Positions 26,895-35,039 are shown, numbered from the stretch's first letter. The stretch is DNA of 64,000 nucleotides from Fusibacter sp. 3D3 (GCF_001748365.1 NZ_BDHH01000001.1:47415-111414), one strand, 5' to 3'. Numbers and translations: made by a program. The notes: a model not told the origin generated them from the letters alone.

Positions 26895-27833
26895 TTAATA
26901 GATCGGTATCATATCATTATTCATCACTTTTTTTTGAACCTCTTCTACCATTTCTAGATCAAGCAATCTTTCCATGATTCTTCCGATCACTTTTGTTTCA
27001 TTGCTTACAACGATAACTGCAACATTTCCTTTTTTATCCATCTCAATCGCCACAGGATTTTTTAAAGGCTGAATGTACACCTCTAATTTTTTTTCGAAAA
27101 TTTCATCTCCATTCCAAATGGCTGCATCAATTTCATTCATTTCAAGCTTTTGTATGATTTGATTATAAGGTGTTGCCACATAAGTTACCTTTAGGGATTT
27201 GCACTCTACTTCAGTCAATTTAGATTGATCTAGAGAAACACTGTCAAATCCTACTCGCATACCATTTGTAATGCGCTTGTGTTTTGGATCTCTAAAAATC
27301 ACCACATGTTTCCCCACATAACTTTCCGATTTAAACTCATGGACAATCGATAAGTTCGGATTTTCATTTTGATGAATCTCAGCAGCGAGCTTAGAGATAA
27401 TAGCAAAGCTGTACTTCCCAAAGTTAAGTGCTTGAATTCTTTTCTCTGCACCCCTCATAAAAGATAAACTAAAGGGAATTTCTTTATTTTCAAAGACCTT
27501 GTAAAGTCCCGTTGCCAATCCTTCATATCGCTTAGAATACGGTAATGGCATTGCGCCTATAATAACACCAAAGTCAGAGTACTCCCAAAGTTTTTTGTGA
27601 TTCGTTTTAACGAGAAAAGTGCCTAAATGTCCTCTAGATTCCAGTGAAATACAGCCGTCATCTTGTAAAAACTTCATAGCCGATTGAACAGTGCCACGCG
27701 AGCTCTCTAATAGATCCACATATTCCGTAATCGTACGAATGCGATCCCCTACCTCATAAGAAAAAAGCTCTTGTGAAAGCATCTTTATCGCTAACCCATT
27801 CTTTGACATTAATCTGTTTGTACTTAAATCCAC
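26895..27833 (-). CDS. yhfZ: YhfZ-like transcription regulator
   Basis: 312-residue regulator: an N-terminal winged helix of GntR type (about residues 10-70, 'YEVGDRIRTITEYVDLLESS' then 'GTVQSAMKFLQDDGCISLES') and a C-terminal periplasmic-binding-protein-like ligand domain, as in E. coli YhfZ. It leads the operon and probably controls it. The start was taken as GTG 27833, 7 nt after GGAGGG; a TTG five codons upstream overlaps that site. A perfect 14-bp palindrome covers its own promoter, consistent with self-control. The ligand is likely an intermediate or the substrate of the Yhf pathway. Confidence 0.83.
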   Translation of the reverse strand: MDLSTNRLMSKNGLAIKMLSQELFSYEVGDRIRTITEYVDLLESSRGTVQSAMKFLQDDGCISLESRGHLGTFLVKTNHKKLWEYSDFGVIIGAMPLPYSKRYEGLATGLYKVFENKEIPFSLSFMRGAEKRIQALNFGKYSFAIISKLAAEIHQNENPNLSIVHEFKSESYVGKHVVIFRDPKHKRITNGMRVGFDSVSLDQSKLTEVECKSLKVTYVATPYNQIIQKLEMNEIDAAIWNGDEIFEKKLEVYIQPLKNPVAIEMDKKGNVAVIVVSNETKVIGRIMERLLDLEMVEEVQKKVMNNDMIPIY

Positions 27834-27853
27834 TGATTCACCCTCCAAATTAC

Positions 27854-27871
27854 ATTATACAATATATTGTA
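27854..27871 (-). promoter_or_regulatory. yhf operon -10 box overlapped by a palindromic operator
   Basis: TACAATATATTGTA at 27858-27871 is a perfect palindrome. On the minus strand TATAAT (27859-27854) overlaps its end, so a bound regulator would block RNA polymerase. No good -35 was found. YhfZ is the obvious candidate protein; this is inference. Confidence 0.55.
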
Positions 27872-27910
27872 CATTGACTTTATCATATTTTTTCCTGTGA
27901 TGCAAGAGGT

Positions 27911-27967
27911 AAAATAAAAAATCTCTGAAATGAGATCGGCTATGAGCCCTTCTTATTTCAGAGATTT
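27911..27967 (-). terminator. terminator behind ribU
   Basis: Perfect 13-bp arms AAATCTCTGAAAT (27919-27931) and ATTTCAGAGATTT (27955-27967), followed on the minus strand by a T-rich tail. Confidence 0.8.
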
Positions 27968-27995
27968 ACGACTTACTAAACAAGTATTCTGTAGA

Positions 27996-28589
27996 TTAAC
28001 GTGTTAAAATCGGTGATATACGTTTGTAAAGCATCATGGTCACCAGTGAAACAACCAATCCTTTAAAGAGGTTAAAAGGAACAATCCCATATAACACCAA
28101 TGTCAATATGCTGTTGATATTAGGATTTATAATTGTGCCCATACCAACGATCGCATCAATCGGCATAAAGTTGGTGTAAAAAGGGATCAAGACGAAGTAA
28201 TTGGCAAATGCGCCCATAATGGCCATTGCTAGTGTGCCCACAAGCAATCCAATCACAGCACCCGCTTTTGATTTCGCTTTTTTATAAATAAGCGCTGCTG
28301 GTATCACCATGGCAATACCAATTAAAAAGTTAGCGATTTCACCCACACCACCAGTAGATGTTCTGAGTAAATGCAAGGTGTTTTTAATCGCTTCGATTGC
28401 AATTCCAGCCACTGGGCCAAGTGCAAAAGCACCAATAAGCGCGGGTAGATCACTGAGATCTATCTTTAAAAACCCTGGGAAAATTGGAACTTGAATCTCT
28501 ATAAAATAGAGAATAAAAGAAATAACACTGAGCATTGCAATTTTGGTCATCATTTTAACAGATATTCTTTTTGCTGTCGTTGTCGTCAT
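27996..28589 (-). CDS. ribU: riboflavin ECF transporter S component RibU-like
   Basis: 197-residue membrane protein with five to six helices. The N-terminal 'MMTKIAMLSVISFILYFIE' and 'PGFLKIDLSDLPALIGAFALGPVAGIAIEAIKNTLHLL' are hallmarks of the RibU branch of ECF substrate-binding subunits; the 'KNTLHL' loop is typical. It captures riboflavin and works with a shared energising module encoded elsewhere. An FMN riboswitch with a terminator precedes it, which fixes the substrate as flavin. Start ATG at 28589 is 6 nt after GGGAGGT; the longer frame would begin inside the riboswitch terminator region. Confidence 0.93.
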   Translation of the reverse strand: MTTTTAKRISVKMMTKIAMLSVISFILYFIEIQVPIFPGFLKIDLSDLPALIGAFALGPVAGIAIEAIKNTLHLLRTSTGGVGEIANFLIGIAMVIPAALIYKKAKSKAGAVIGLLVGTLAMAIMGAFANYFVLIPFYTNFMPIDAIVGMGTIINPNINSILTLVLYGIVPFNLFKGLVVSLVTMMLYKRISPILTR

Positions 28590-28628
28590 ATATAGACCTC
28601 CCATAAATATTATTGGCTTTACGGGCAT

Positions 28629-28658
28629 AAAAAAACCCTAAAGCATGCACTTCAGGGT
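28629..28658 (-). terminator. riboswitch-controlled terminator
   Basis: ACCCTGAAGTGC/GCTTTAGGGT stem (28658-28635) with an 8-T run on the minus strand, between the FMN aptamer and the ribU ATG. It is the off-state hairpin of the riboswitch. Confidence 0.85.
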
Positions 28659-28682
28659 AAAATAGCATTATAATAATAAACC

Positions 28683-28786
28683 TCTTCTTTCATCCAGACT
28701 ATACTGTCGGCTCTGGAATCTAACCAGATCAACCTTTCGGCTCGCGGGCTTTACCGCCGGTGGGGACTTACACCCCGCCCTGAAGA
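28683..28786 (-). ncRNA. FMN riboswitch (RFN element)
   Basis: On the minus strand the conserved RFN core is read in order: AGGGCGGGGTG, AGTCCCCACCGGCGGTAAA, GCCCGCGAGCC, and the closing CTGGATGAAAGAAG. All six helices of the aptamer can be drawn. With FMN bound, the terminator at 28629-28658 would form and ribU would be shut off. Confidence 0.97.
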
Positions 28787-28799
28787 TTATTACATGTTT

Positions 28800-28830
28800 A
28801 GTATAGCACCACTGAGGGGGGGATGTCAAT
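28800..28830 (-). promoter_or_regulatory. promoter of the FMN riboswitch/ribU unit
   Basis: TTGACA (28830-28825) and TATACT (28805-28800) on the minus strand with a long 19-nt spacer that includes eight consecutive C. It starts transcription just before the aptamer. Confidence 0.65.
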
Positions 28831-29159
28831 ATGGCTTTTGAGGCAACAAATTTTAATTTTCACTAATATATTTTGAAAACAACTCGTATTAGTGTTTAAA
28901 TTCATAAATCGTGGTAATATATAGCATATGTATTTCATTACAGTGTAGAGCAGTTTATACATCACATAACAATTAAAGCTACATACTTTAAAGATTACAT
29001 GTTTAGACTTTAATTGAAATCAATTTTAAATATCTTCCCTAATTAATTGTTGCTTCTTCATACTTATCACAATCTTCGTTTAATTGATTACATGATTCGT
29101 TTTGTATGTATGAACTTTACCCTGCACCATCCACTTAAATGATTAAGAAGGGGTGTAAC
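28831..29159. other. intergenic stretch without a recognised feature
   Basis: AT-rich, no open frame, no RNA motif recognised. It should contain the promoter of the toxin-like gene at 29160, but no convincing -35/-10 pair was found. Confidence 0.4.
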
Positions 29160-29654
29160 ATGTGGGATAGTTCGATGGATTGGAAAGAACATTTTAAGAA
29201 AAAACCGGTTACCACAGCAAAAACCGATGAAATTGGACAGAGTGATCAGGTAAAAACTCTTCCTAAATCAACTGAATGGAAAAAACCTAAAGAAAAAGAA
29301 GCAGAAGAAAATGATGTGAAATTTGGACAACAAGGTGTTTCTAAATTTTTTAGCACTCAAGGAAAGTTTAAAGGTGTTGAACTAACCCTTGTTGCAGAAG
29401 AATTAAAATCAAAAAAACGTTCTCCTGATGAGCTCCCCATTGAATACATTCTACGTGATGGTGTAAAAATAACATTAAATAATCGCTCATTAACAGCCTT
29501 AACACTTGCAGGCTTAAAACCAACAAATCTAATTGACAGAACCGGGAATGTTTATTTAGAAAAACAGTTAACTGAAAGATTAGCTGAAATGGGTGGAATA
29601 CCGGGTGAATCGATGCAAATTAGAAAGACAGGAACAATCGCATATTTACAATAA
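29160..29654 (+). CDS. orphan polymorphic-toxin C-terminal-like protein
   Basis: 164-residue protein. The first 70 residues are charged, Lys/Glu-rich and probably disordered. The rest has 'IEYILRDGVKITLNNRSLTALTLAGLKPTNLID' followed by 'LTERLAEMGGIPG'. From memory this 'NNRSLTAL..AG..PT...D.TG' pattern is found at the very C-terminus of RHS-, LXG- or similar secreted polymorphic toxins, but here it has no delivery domain or signal. It is followed 15 bp later by a small acidic protein, the usual order of toxin and immunity gene. Start ATG at 29160 follows AAGGGGTG. The toxin reading is an inference; its activity is not identifiable. Confidence 0.5.
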   Translation: MWDSSMDWKEHFKKKPVTTAKTDEIGQSDQVKTLPKSTEWKKPKEKEAEENDVKFGQQGVSKFFSTQGKFKGVELTLVAEELKSKKRSPDELPIEYILRDGVKITLNNRSLTALTLAGLKPTNLIDRTGNVYLEKQLTERLAEMGGIPGESMQIRKTGTIAYLQ

Positions 29655-29669
29655 AAAAATGGAGGTTAT

Positions 29670-30047
29670 ATGAAACCAATACAATTACCGAGGCCTGTTA
29701 GTCAATGCGATGAATCTCCTCGTGTTGAAATGATAAATGGGGATGTGATATTAAAGTATGAAAATAGTGAATATGAAGAACAAATTGTTATTAATTTTAA
29801 GGACGTATATGGATTTAAGTATACTGAAACAGAATATATTGATACTTTAGAATATATTTTTGGTTGTGTAGAAATTGAGAACTCTTTATGGATAGAATCT
29901 TTTTTAAATGCATGGGAACTTAGAGAAAGAAGTAGAGATGATGCTTTCGGAGGAGAACCCTCAAAAATCATCCATTATAGACTGTGTTTTGACGAATATG
30001 GTATGTATGATATACTGTGTAAACATATGGAGTCAGAAAAGTCGTAA
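29670..30047 (+). CDS. possible immunity protein of the preceding toxin-like protein
   Basis: 125-residue acidic cytosolic protein with no signal or membrane segment. It begins 'MKPIQLPRPVSQCDESP' and contains strand-like segments 'VEMINGDVILKYENS' and 'IHYRLCFDEYGMYDILC'. I do not recognise the family. Size, acidity and position right behind the toxin-like gene (15 bp, GGAGG site) match an immunity protein. A strong terminator follows, so the two genes form a closed cassette. Confidence 0.55.
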   Translation: MKPIQLPRPVSQCDESPRVEMINGDVILKYENSEYEEQIVINFKDVYGFKYTETEYIDTLEYIFGCVEIENSLWIESFLNAWELRERSRDDAFGGEPSKIIHYRLCFDEYGMYDILCKHMESEKS

Positions 30048-30055
30048 CCTAACTA

Positions 30056-30092
30056 AGCAATGGTGAGAATCTTCTTACCATTGCTTTTCATT
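30056..30092 (+). terminator. intrinsic terminator of the toxin/immunity-like cassette
   Basis: AGCAATGGT (30056-30064) pairs with ACCATTGCT (30077-30085), extended by AGAA/TTCT inside, then a T-rich tail. Confidence 0.8.
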
Positions 30093-30306
30093 TTTGAAGA
30101 CCTCTTTTACTGGATGTCCATTTATAATTTTCTGACCTCAGATATTACATGAATGCTTTTGAACCTTCTAGGTCAAGTAAAAGCTATTTTAAAGATACTC
30201 TTAAATCTAATTTTAGTGTTGCTCCAATATTCAGAAAAAGGGCATATAAGGTTTAGTTCAACTAAAATGGTTTTTAAAATGTTTATCATATATCCCCACC
30301 CACGAT
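30093..30306. other. intergenic stretch with a short coding-like remnant
   Basis: An ATG at 30149 opens a 35-codon frame ('SKSYFKDTLKSNFSVAPIF') with no ribosome binding site. It may be a leftover of another toxin tip or of phage origin. Nothing else recognised before the metal-transporter promoter. Confidence 0.25.
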
Positions 30307-30332
30307 ATGATATACTATATCATTATGATCAT
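30307..30332 (+). promoter_or_regulatory. palindromic operator at the znuA-type promoter
   Basis: ATGATATA-C-TATATCAT (30307-30323) is a perfect palindrome and covers a TATACT -10-like box (30311-30316). A second palindrome ATGATCAT follows at 30325-30332. A Fur-family (Zur/Fur) or MntR-type metal regulator is the natural candidate. Confidence 0.55.
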
Positions 30333-30348
30333 TATTCGGAGGTAAAAC

Positions 30349-31314
30349 ATGACATTTAACTACAAACGCATCGCCTTGCTGTTTATTCTAACGCTTTCAG
30401 TCATTTTATATACGGGTTGCGCCACAGACACAAGCGATTCTCCAAAACTTAAAATTTCCACAGGAATCTTACCCATTAAAGCTTTTACAGCAGCGATTGG
30501 TGGATCATATGTGGAAGTTGAAGCACTGATCCCAGTGGGCGCCAATCCGCATAATTATCAGCCTTCTCCAAGCGCCATGAAATTTTTATCCGACGCTAAA
30601 CTTTATATCTATGTGGGCGTGCCTACAGAAAATGAGAACATCATGCCTAAAATTAAGGATTTTAACACTCAAATCGAAGTCCTCAATTTACAAGAAGCAC
30701 TTGCAGAGGTTCATCCCTTTTTAACAGGCGAAGCGCATGACCACGAAGCTGAAGATGAAGCCCATGTTGAAGATCACCCCGAAATGATTGAATTTGAATC
30801 TCAAATGTTAGACCCTAGTTCAGAAATTGGCGCGTATGCTGATTACGATCCTCATACTTGGGTATCCCCTAAAAGAGCGATTACAATGGCTGGTAGCATT
30901 AGAGATACCTTGATCCAAATGGATCCCGATCATGAAGCCGATTATCAAGCCAATGCCGATGCATTGATTCAAAAATTATCTGAACTTGATCAGACCATTC
31001 TGGATAAAGTTTCAACGCTTGATCAAAAGACCTACCTGATCTATCATTCTTCCTATAATTATTTTGCATTTGATTATGGTCTATCTTTTATTTCAATAGA
31101 AAATGAAGGTAAATCGCCTACAATTCAAGACATTCAAAATGCCATAGACATTGCAAAGGAGAATCGCATCAGTACGCTTTTTTATCAAAACGAATTCTCG
31201 GTAGAACAAGCAAAATCTATCTCCGAAGAAATAGAGGGCAATGCAGTTCCCCTTGAGCCATTATCTGAAAAATACTTTGATTCAATGGCGCTCTTAATTG
31301 AACACTTAAACTAG
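30349..31314 (+). CDS. znuA: metal ABC transporter substrate-binding lipoprotein (ZnuA-like)
   Basis: 321-residue lipoprotein: signal peptide 'IALLFILTLSVILYTGC' with lipobox LYTGC, so it is anchored outside the membrane. Metal-site motifs are 'GANPHNYQPSPSAM' (about residue 64), a His/Asp/Glu-rich loop around 'GEAHDHEAEDEAHVEDH' (about 125-140), 'DPHTWVSPKRA' and 'IYHSSYNYFAFDYGL'. The His-rich loop favours zinc over manganese, but Mn cannot be ruled out. It heads a three-gene unit with the ATPase and permease. GGAGG lies 8 nt before the ATG. A palindrome at the promoter suggests metal-dependent repression. Confidence 0.88.
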   Translation: MTFNYKRIALLFILTLSVILYTGCATDTSDSPKLKISTGILPIKAFTAAIGGSYVEVEALIPVGANPHNYQPSPSAMKFLSDAKLYIYVGVPTENENIMPKIKDFNTQIEVLNLQEALAEVHPFLTGEAHDHEAEDEAHVEDHPEMIEFESQMLDPSSEIGAYADYDPHTWVSPKRAITMAGSIRDTLIQMDPDHEADYQANADALIQKLSELDQTILDKVSTLDQKTYLIYHSSYNYFAFDYGLSFISIENEGKSPTIQDIQNAIDIAKENRISTLFYQNEFSVEQAKSISEEIEGNAVPLEPLSEKYFDSMALLIEHLN

Positions 31315-31325
31315 AGAGGTTTAAA

Positions 31326-32120
31326 ATGCCAAACGAACGCGTCACAAAAGACTTACAACTAAAACTCCAAGATATCAGTGTCTCCTATGGGCGCAATGTG
31401 ATTTTGAACCATATTTCAATTGATATCTTTAAAGGGGATTATATCGGCATCATCGGTCCAAATGGTGCTGGGAAATCCACCTTGATTAAAGCCATTTTGG
31501 GCTTAATCCCTCTTCAAAAAGGGGCTATTCAAAAATCGAACACCTTACGCATTGGCTACGTGCCTCAATATTCTCAGTTTGAAAAGAATTTCCCCATCAC
31601 TGTTATGGACACTATTTTGATGGGTTCCATTACACCAAATTCCGAATTTTTCCATAGACATTCCAAATCAGAAAAAGAAAAGGCTGTCGCTCTTGCCGAA
31701 TTTTTGCATATTGAAGATTGCCTTCACAAGAATATCAACAATGTCTCTGGCGGGCAAATGCAAAAATCAATGATTGCACGTGCTATGATACAGTCTCCAG
31801 ATATTCTGATTTTAGACGAACCCACTTCTAACGTAGACAATAATTCACGAAATGAAATCTATGATATTTTACGTGATATCAACAAAACTCAAGACACAAC
31901 CGTTTTGCTGATCAGTCACGATATCGGTGCTATTTCTGCGTATGTAAAATCTGTGGCTTGCTTAAATCAAACCCTTCATTATCACCCCGAACGTGCATTT
32001 ACAGGACCAGAAATTGAGCGTACTTTTGATTGCCCAATCGATTTAATTGCTCACGGAGCGCCGCATCGCGTTTTAGAACAACATGATATTGTAGACTTAA
32101 CCACTGGGAGGCCTCAATGA
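31326..32120 (+). CDS. znuC: metal ABC transporter ATP-binding protein (ZnuC-like)
   Basis: 264-residue cytosolic ATPase energising the import of Zn2+ or Mn2+. Walker A 'GIIGPNGAGKST' (about residue 44), Q-loop 'VPQYSQF', signature 'NVSGGQMQKSMIARAM' (about 140), Walker B 'ILILDEPTSNVD' and switch His 'LLISHDIG' are all present. It starts 11 bp after the binding-protein gene with AGAGG, and its stop overlaps the permease start by 4 bp. Confidence 0.92.
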   Translation: MPNERVTKDLQLKLQDISVSYGRNVILNHISIDIFKGDYIGIIGPNGAGKSTLIKAILGLIPLQKGAIQKSNTLRIGYVPQYSQFEKNFPITVMDTILMGSITPNSEFFHRHSKSEKEKAVALAEFLHIEDCLHKNINNVSGGQMQKSMIARAMIQSPDILILDEPTSNVDNNSRNEIYDILRDINKTQDTTVLLISHDIGAISAYVKSVACLNQTLHYHPERAFTGPEIERTFDCPIDLIAHGAPHRVLEQHDIVDLTTGRPQ

Positions 32121-32929
32121 TCTTAGCAGATTTTATCCAGTATGACTTTTTGAGAAATGCTTTGTTAGGGGGCATTTTAGCCAGTATTTTATGCGGTATT
32201 ATCGGAACGATTATTATAGAGAAGAAACTGGTTATGATGAGTGGCGGTATCGCTCATGCCAGTCTAGGCGGTATTGGCATTGCCCATTTTTTTAATTTTG
32301 ATTATTTAATAGGGGCTTTGTCCTTTTCCTTTTTGTCCTCACTGGTCATATCGGCTTCTAGGAAAAAAGAAAAAGCCTATACGGACACGATCATCGGGAT
32401 GATTTGGTCCTTTAGTATGGCCGTCGGCTTGCTCTTCATCTATTTAAAGCCAGGATTTCCGCCAGACATAAACGGTTTTTTATTTGGCGACATATTAACG
32501 GTGTCCAATAGCAATTTAAAATTTATTGCTTTTGCACTTGTGGTAACTTTAGTGGTGATTCTTTCACAATTTAACTACTGGAAGTATTTCTTGTTTGATG
32601 AAGAATATGCCTCTGTTTTAGGCATCAACGTTGATCGTTATACGATTGTACTCTTTGCACTGATTTCACTTGCCATTGTCTCGTTGATTAAACTTGCGGG
32701 TATTATTCTGATCATCGCCCTTTTGACAATCCCACCCATGCTTGCTAAACTGTTTTTTAAAAAGTTCAATCAGGTCATGATCGCTGCTGTGATCATCAGT
32801 ATTGGCTTTATTATTTCGGGATTATTAATCTCCTACAGTTTGAATATACCCTCAGGTATTACCATTATTATTGTCAGCAGCTCTTGCTTTTTCTTTGCAA
32901 AACTCATTAAAACAAAGTCACTTTTTTAA
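32117..32929 (+). CDS. znuB: metal ABC transporter permease (ZnuB-like)
   Basis: 270-residue membrane protein of the ABC-3 family with eight to nine helices. It shows the 'MMSGGIAHASLGGIGIAHFF' segment after the second helix, 'FGDILTVSNSNL', and the coupling region 'DEEYASVLGINVDRYTIVLFALISL'. It forms the channel for Zn2+ or Mn2+ together with ZnuC. ATGA overlap with znuC couples translation. A strong hairpin terminator lies 48 bp downstream. Confidence 0.92.
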   Translation: MILADFIQYDFLRNALLGGILASILCGIIGTIIIEKKLVMMSGGIAHASLGGIGIAHFFNFDYLIGALSFSFLSSLVISASRKKEKAYTDTIIGMIWSFSMAVGLLFIYLKPGFPPDINGFLFGDILTVSNSNLKFIAFALVVTLVVILSQFNYWKYFLFDEEYASVLGINVDRYTIVLFALISLAIVSLIKLAGIILIIALLTIPPMLAKLFFKKFNQVMIAAVIISIGFIISGLLISYSLNIPSGITIIIVSSSCFFFAKLIKTKSLF

Positions 32930-32976
32930 GCCATAGCAAAGCCCGCTTCTCTACCTTCATAACCCTTGCGCAAGAA

Positions 32977-33022
32977 AGCCCTTTCAAAATAGAGGATTTG
33001 CTATTTTGAAAGGGCTCTTTTT
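32977..33022. terminator. bidirectional terminator
   Basis: Perfect 15-bp arms AGCCCTTTCAAAATA (32977-32991) and TATTTTGAAAGGGCT (33002-33016), then a T-run. It lies between the convergent znuB and MATE genes. Confidence 0.85.
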
Positions 33023-33027
33023 TGGGT

Positions 33028-34404
33028 TTATAAATCCACGGATACTTGTGGTTTAGTCTTGATGATTTGATGTTGCCAGTTGCCTGTAAGATAAATGCCG
33101 TAGCCAATCAAACATATCAGTAAGTTGCTTGAAACCATTGCATACCAAATAGAGGAAGGTCCAAATCCAGGGCATATTCTGAGAAAAAACACCATTGGAA
33201 TCCGAATGCCCCACAGCCTTCCCATCATAATGATCATCGCTGAAAGGGTATGCCCTGACCCTTGAAATGTCCCTACAAGTATTTGGAATACACCCATAAG
33301 TGGGACTGACATAATAAGAATTCTTAAGTATTCCGTACTATTTTGAATGATGGCCTCATTAGTGGCAAAAGCTTCAACGATATTTCTGGCAAACGGCCAC
33401 ATGATCAACCCACTGGTCACCAAAATAAACGTGGATAGAATTGCACTTGTTCGAACCGCCTCTTTCGCCCTCTGCTTATTATCTGCCCCCAAGTTTTGGC
33501 CCACCACAGTGGCAAGTGCGCTGCCTATCCCCATTGCAGGCATCATGATCAATGAATTAATACGGTTACCAATGGCAAATGCTGTTAGCGTCACTTCTCC
33601 AAAGGAAATGAGAAAGACATTTAAAATTGCAAAACCAAAAGCCGTTGTGGCCTGGCCAATTGAAGAAGGCAGTCCTACGCTTATAATTTTCCATATAATC
33701 TCCATATCCCATTTGAGCTCTTTCAGCGTAATTTTAATGCCTTTATCTTTTACAAAGAGCGTGCTCACCGCATAAAGTGCAAAAACAGTTTGCGCAATAA
33801 TCGTTGCAAGAGCAGCTCCGGAAATCCCCATTTGAAACTTGAATATAAAAATCGGATCCAGTATCATGTTTAAAAGAACCGCACTCCCTCCGATAATCAT
33901 TGGTGAAATGGTGTCCCCCTGCCCCTGCTTGATACTGTTATAGGCTTGTAATAAAAAAATCGCAGGCATCCCTAAAAATGTAATCGAAAGGTAGGTGGTT
34001 GCATTATCATAAAGCGATCCAGTAGCCCCCATCCACTTTACAATATGACCACTAAGTCCAACGCCTATCATAGCAAGAATCACTGCCATAGCAAATAAAA
34101 AGCTCACCACTTGCCCTGAAATAAGCCTTGCTTTTTCATGCTTATCCGCTCCAATATATTGGGAAATTAAAGCACTTGCTGCAATGGACATCCCTATTCC
34201 AAATGCCATTACCATAAAATTAATCGGCCATACCAACTGTATGGCAGCCACCTCATTGCCCCCTAATCGGCCGACAAAAAATGTGTCCGTAAGATTATAA
34301 ACCGTTTGGATGAAATTGTTGATCATAACAGGCACAGACAAAGCCCATATGACTTTTTTCATATCACCTTTTAAGATCAATTCTCTTTTTTCTGAATAGT
34401 TCAT
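33028..34404 (-). CDS. MATE-family efflux transporter (second copy type)
   Basis: 458-residue pump with about twelve helices. The first helix region reads 'VIWALSVPVMINNFIQTVYNLTDTFFVGRLGG', the usual start of NorM/DinF-like bacterial MATE proteins; 'IGRINSL'-like 'IGNRINSLIMMPAMGIGSALATVVGQNLGA' marks the second half. It is only distantly like the MATE at 17614-18978, so it is not a recent duplicate. Start ATG 34404 follows GGAGGG. Single gene; substrate unknown. Confidence 0.92.
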   Translation of the reverse strand: MNYSEKRELILKGDMKKVIWALSVPVMINNFIQTVYNLTDTFFVGRLGGNEVAAIQLVWPINFMVMAFGIGMSIAASALISQYIGADKHEKARLISGQVVSFLFAMAVILAMIGVGLSGHIVKWMGATGSLYDNATTYLSITFLGMPAIFLLQAYNSIKQGQGDTISPMIIGGSAVLLNMILDPIFIFKFQMGISGAALATIIAQTVFALYAVSTLFVKDKGIKITLKELKWDMEIIWKIISVGLPSSIGQATTAFGFAILNVFLISFGEVTLTAFAIGNRINSLIMMPAMGIGSALATVVGQNLGADNKQRAKEAVRTSAILSTFILVTSGLIMWPFARNIVEAFATNEAIIQNSTEYLRILIMSVPLMGVFQILVGTFQGSGHTLSAMIIMMGRLWGIRIPMVFFLRICPGFGPSSIWYAMVSSNLLICLIGYGIYLTGNWQHQIIKTKPQVSVDL

Positions 34405-34588
34405 AGCGTCCCTCCGTCATATACAAATAGTATAGCACAGGATCATTCGCGACTCAAACATTTCGTGTCACTAATTATTTTCAAATTATTAATAGATACG
34501 CTCTTTAAACCTATTAAATTTCTGTTATAATATCTATAACTAGCTTTTGACACTATAACTCAAAACTCAAGATAAAAAGGAGGGTCCA

Positions 34589-34936
34589 ATGATTGTTGGA
34601 AATTTTAAGGATTTAACAGCTTCAGAAATCACAAGTAATGAAGCAAAAAATGCTGCTATGAAGGTTTTAGTATCACCTTCTGAAGGTTGGGAAGACCATG
34701 TTATGCGTGTTATCGAGCTCGAAGCAGAAGGTTTTTCGCCAAAGCATCAACACGATTGGCCTCATATCAATTACGTCATTGAAGGTGAAGGTACGTTACT
34801 GATAGAAGATACCTTACATGAACTAAAAGCTGGAAGTTATGCTTTCGTCCCTTCCAATACGTTACATCAGTTTTCTAATACAGGTCCAAGTCCGTTAAAA
34901 TTTATCTGCATTGTTCCTGTCAAAGGTCATAAATAG
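34589..34936 (+). CDS. small cupin-domain protein
   Basis: 115-residue single-domain cupin. Motif 1 is 'PKHQHDWPHINYVIEGEG' (metal-ligand His cluster and the Gly turn), motif 2 'GSYAFVPSNTLHQFSN' with the last His. It binds a metal ion and could be an isomerase, a dioxygenase or a sensor; the sequence does not tell. GGAGG lies 9 nt before the ATG and a TATAAT box is at 34526-34531. HisD follows 104 bp later on the same strand but with its own ribosome binding site; a link is not evident. Confidence 0.8.
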   Translation: MIVGNFKDLTASEITSNEAKNAAMKVLVSPSEGWEDHVMRVIELEAEGFSPKHQHDWPHINYVIEGEGTLLIEDTLHELKAGSYAFVPSNTLHQFSNTGPSPLKFICIVPVKGHK

Positions 34937-35039
34937 TGTTTATTTGAGACACTAATATGACTAAGGCGACTCTAGTATCGAACCTACAGTTGCTTGTCCG
35001 AGTCCTATGGAAATGACATCAAAAGGAGCCTATGATTAT

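Noticed and set aside
30153-30359. 68-codon frame in front of the znuA-like gene
   Set aside because: TTG start without a ribosome binding site; it runs through the palindromic operator and overlaps the real ATG.
34937-35039. T-box or other riboswitch in front of hisD
   Set aside because: No T-box core or specifier stem could be recognised in the 103-bp gap.
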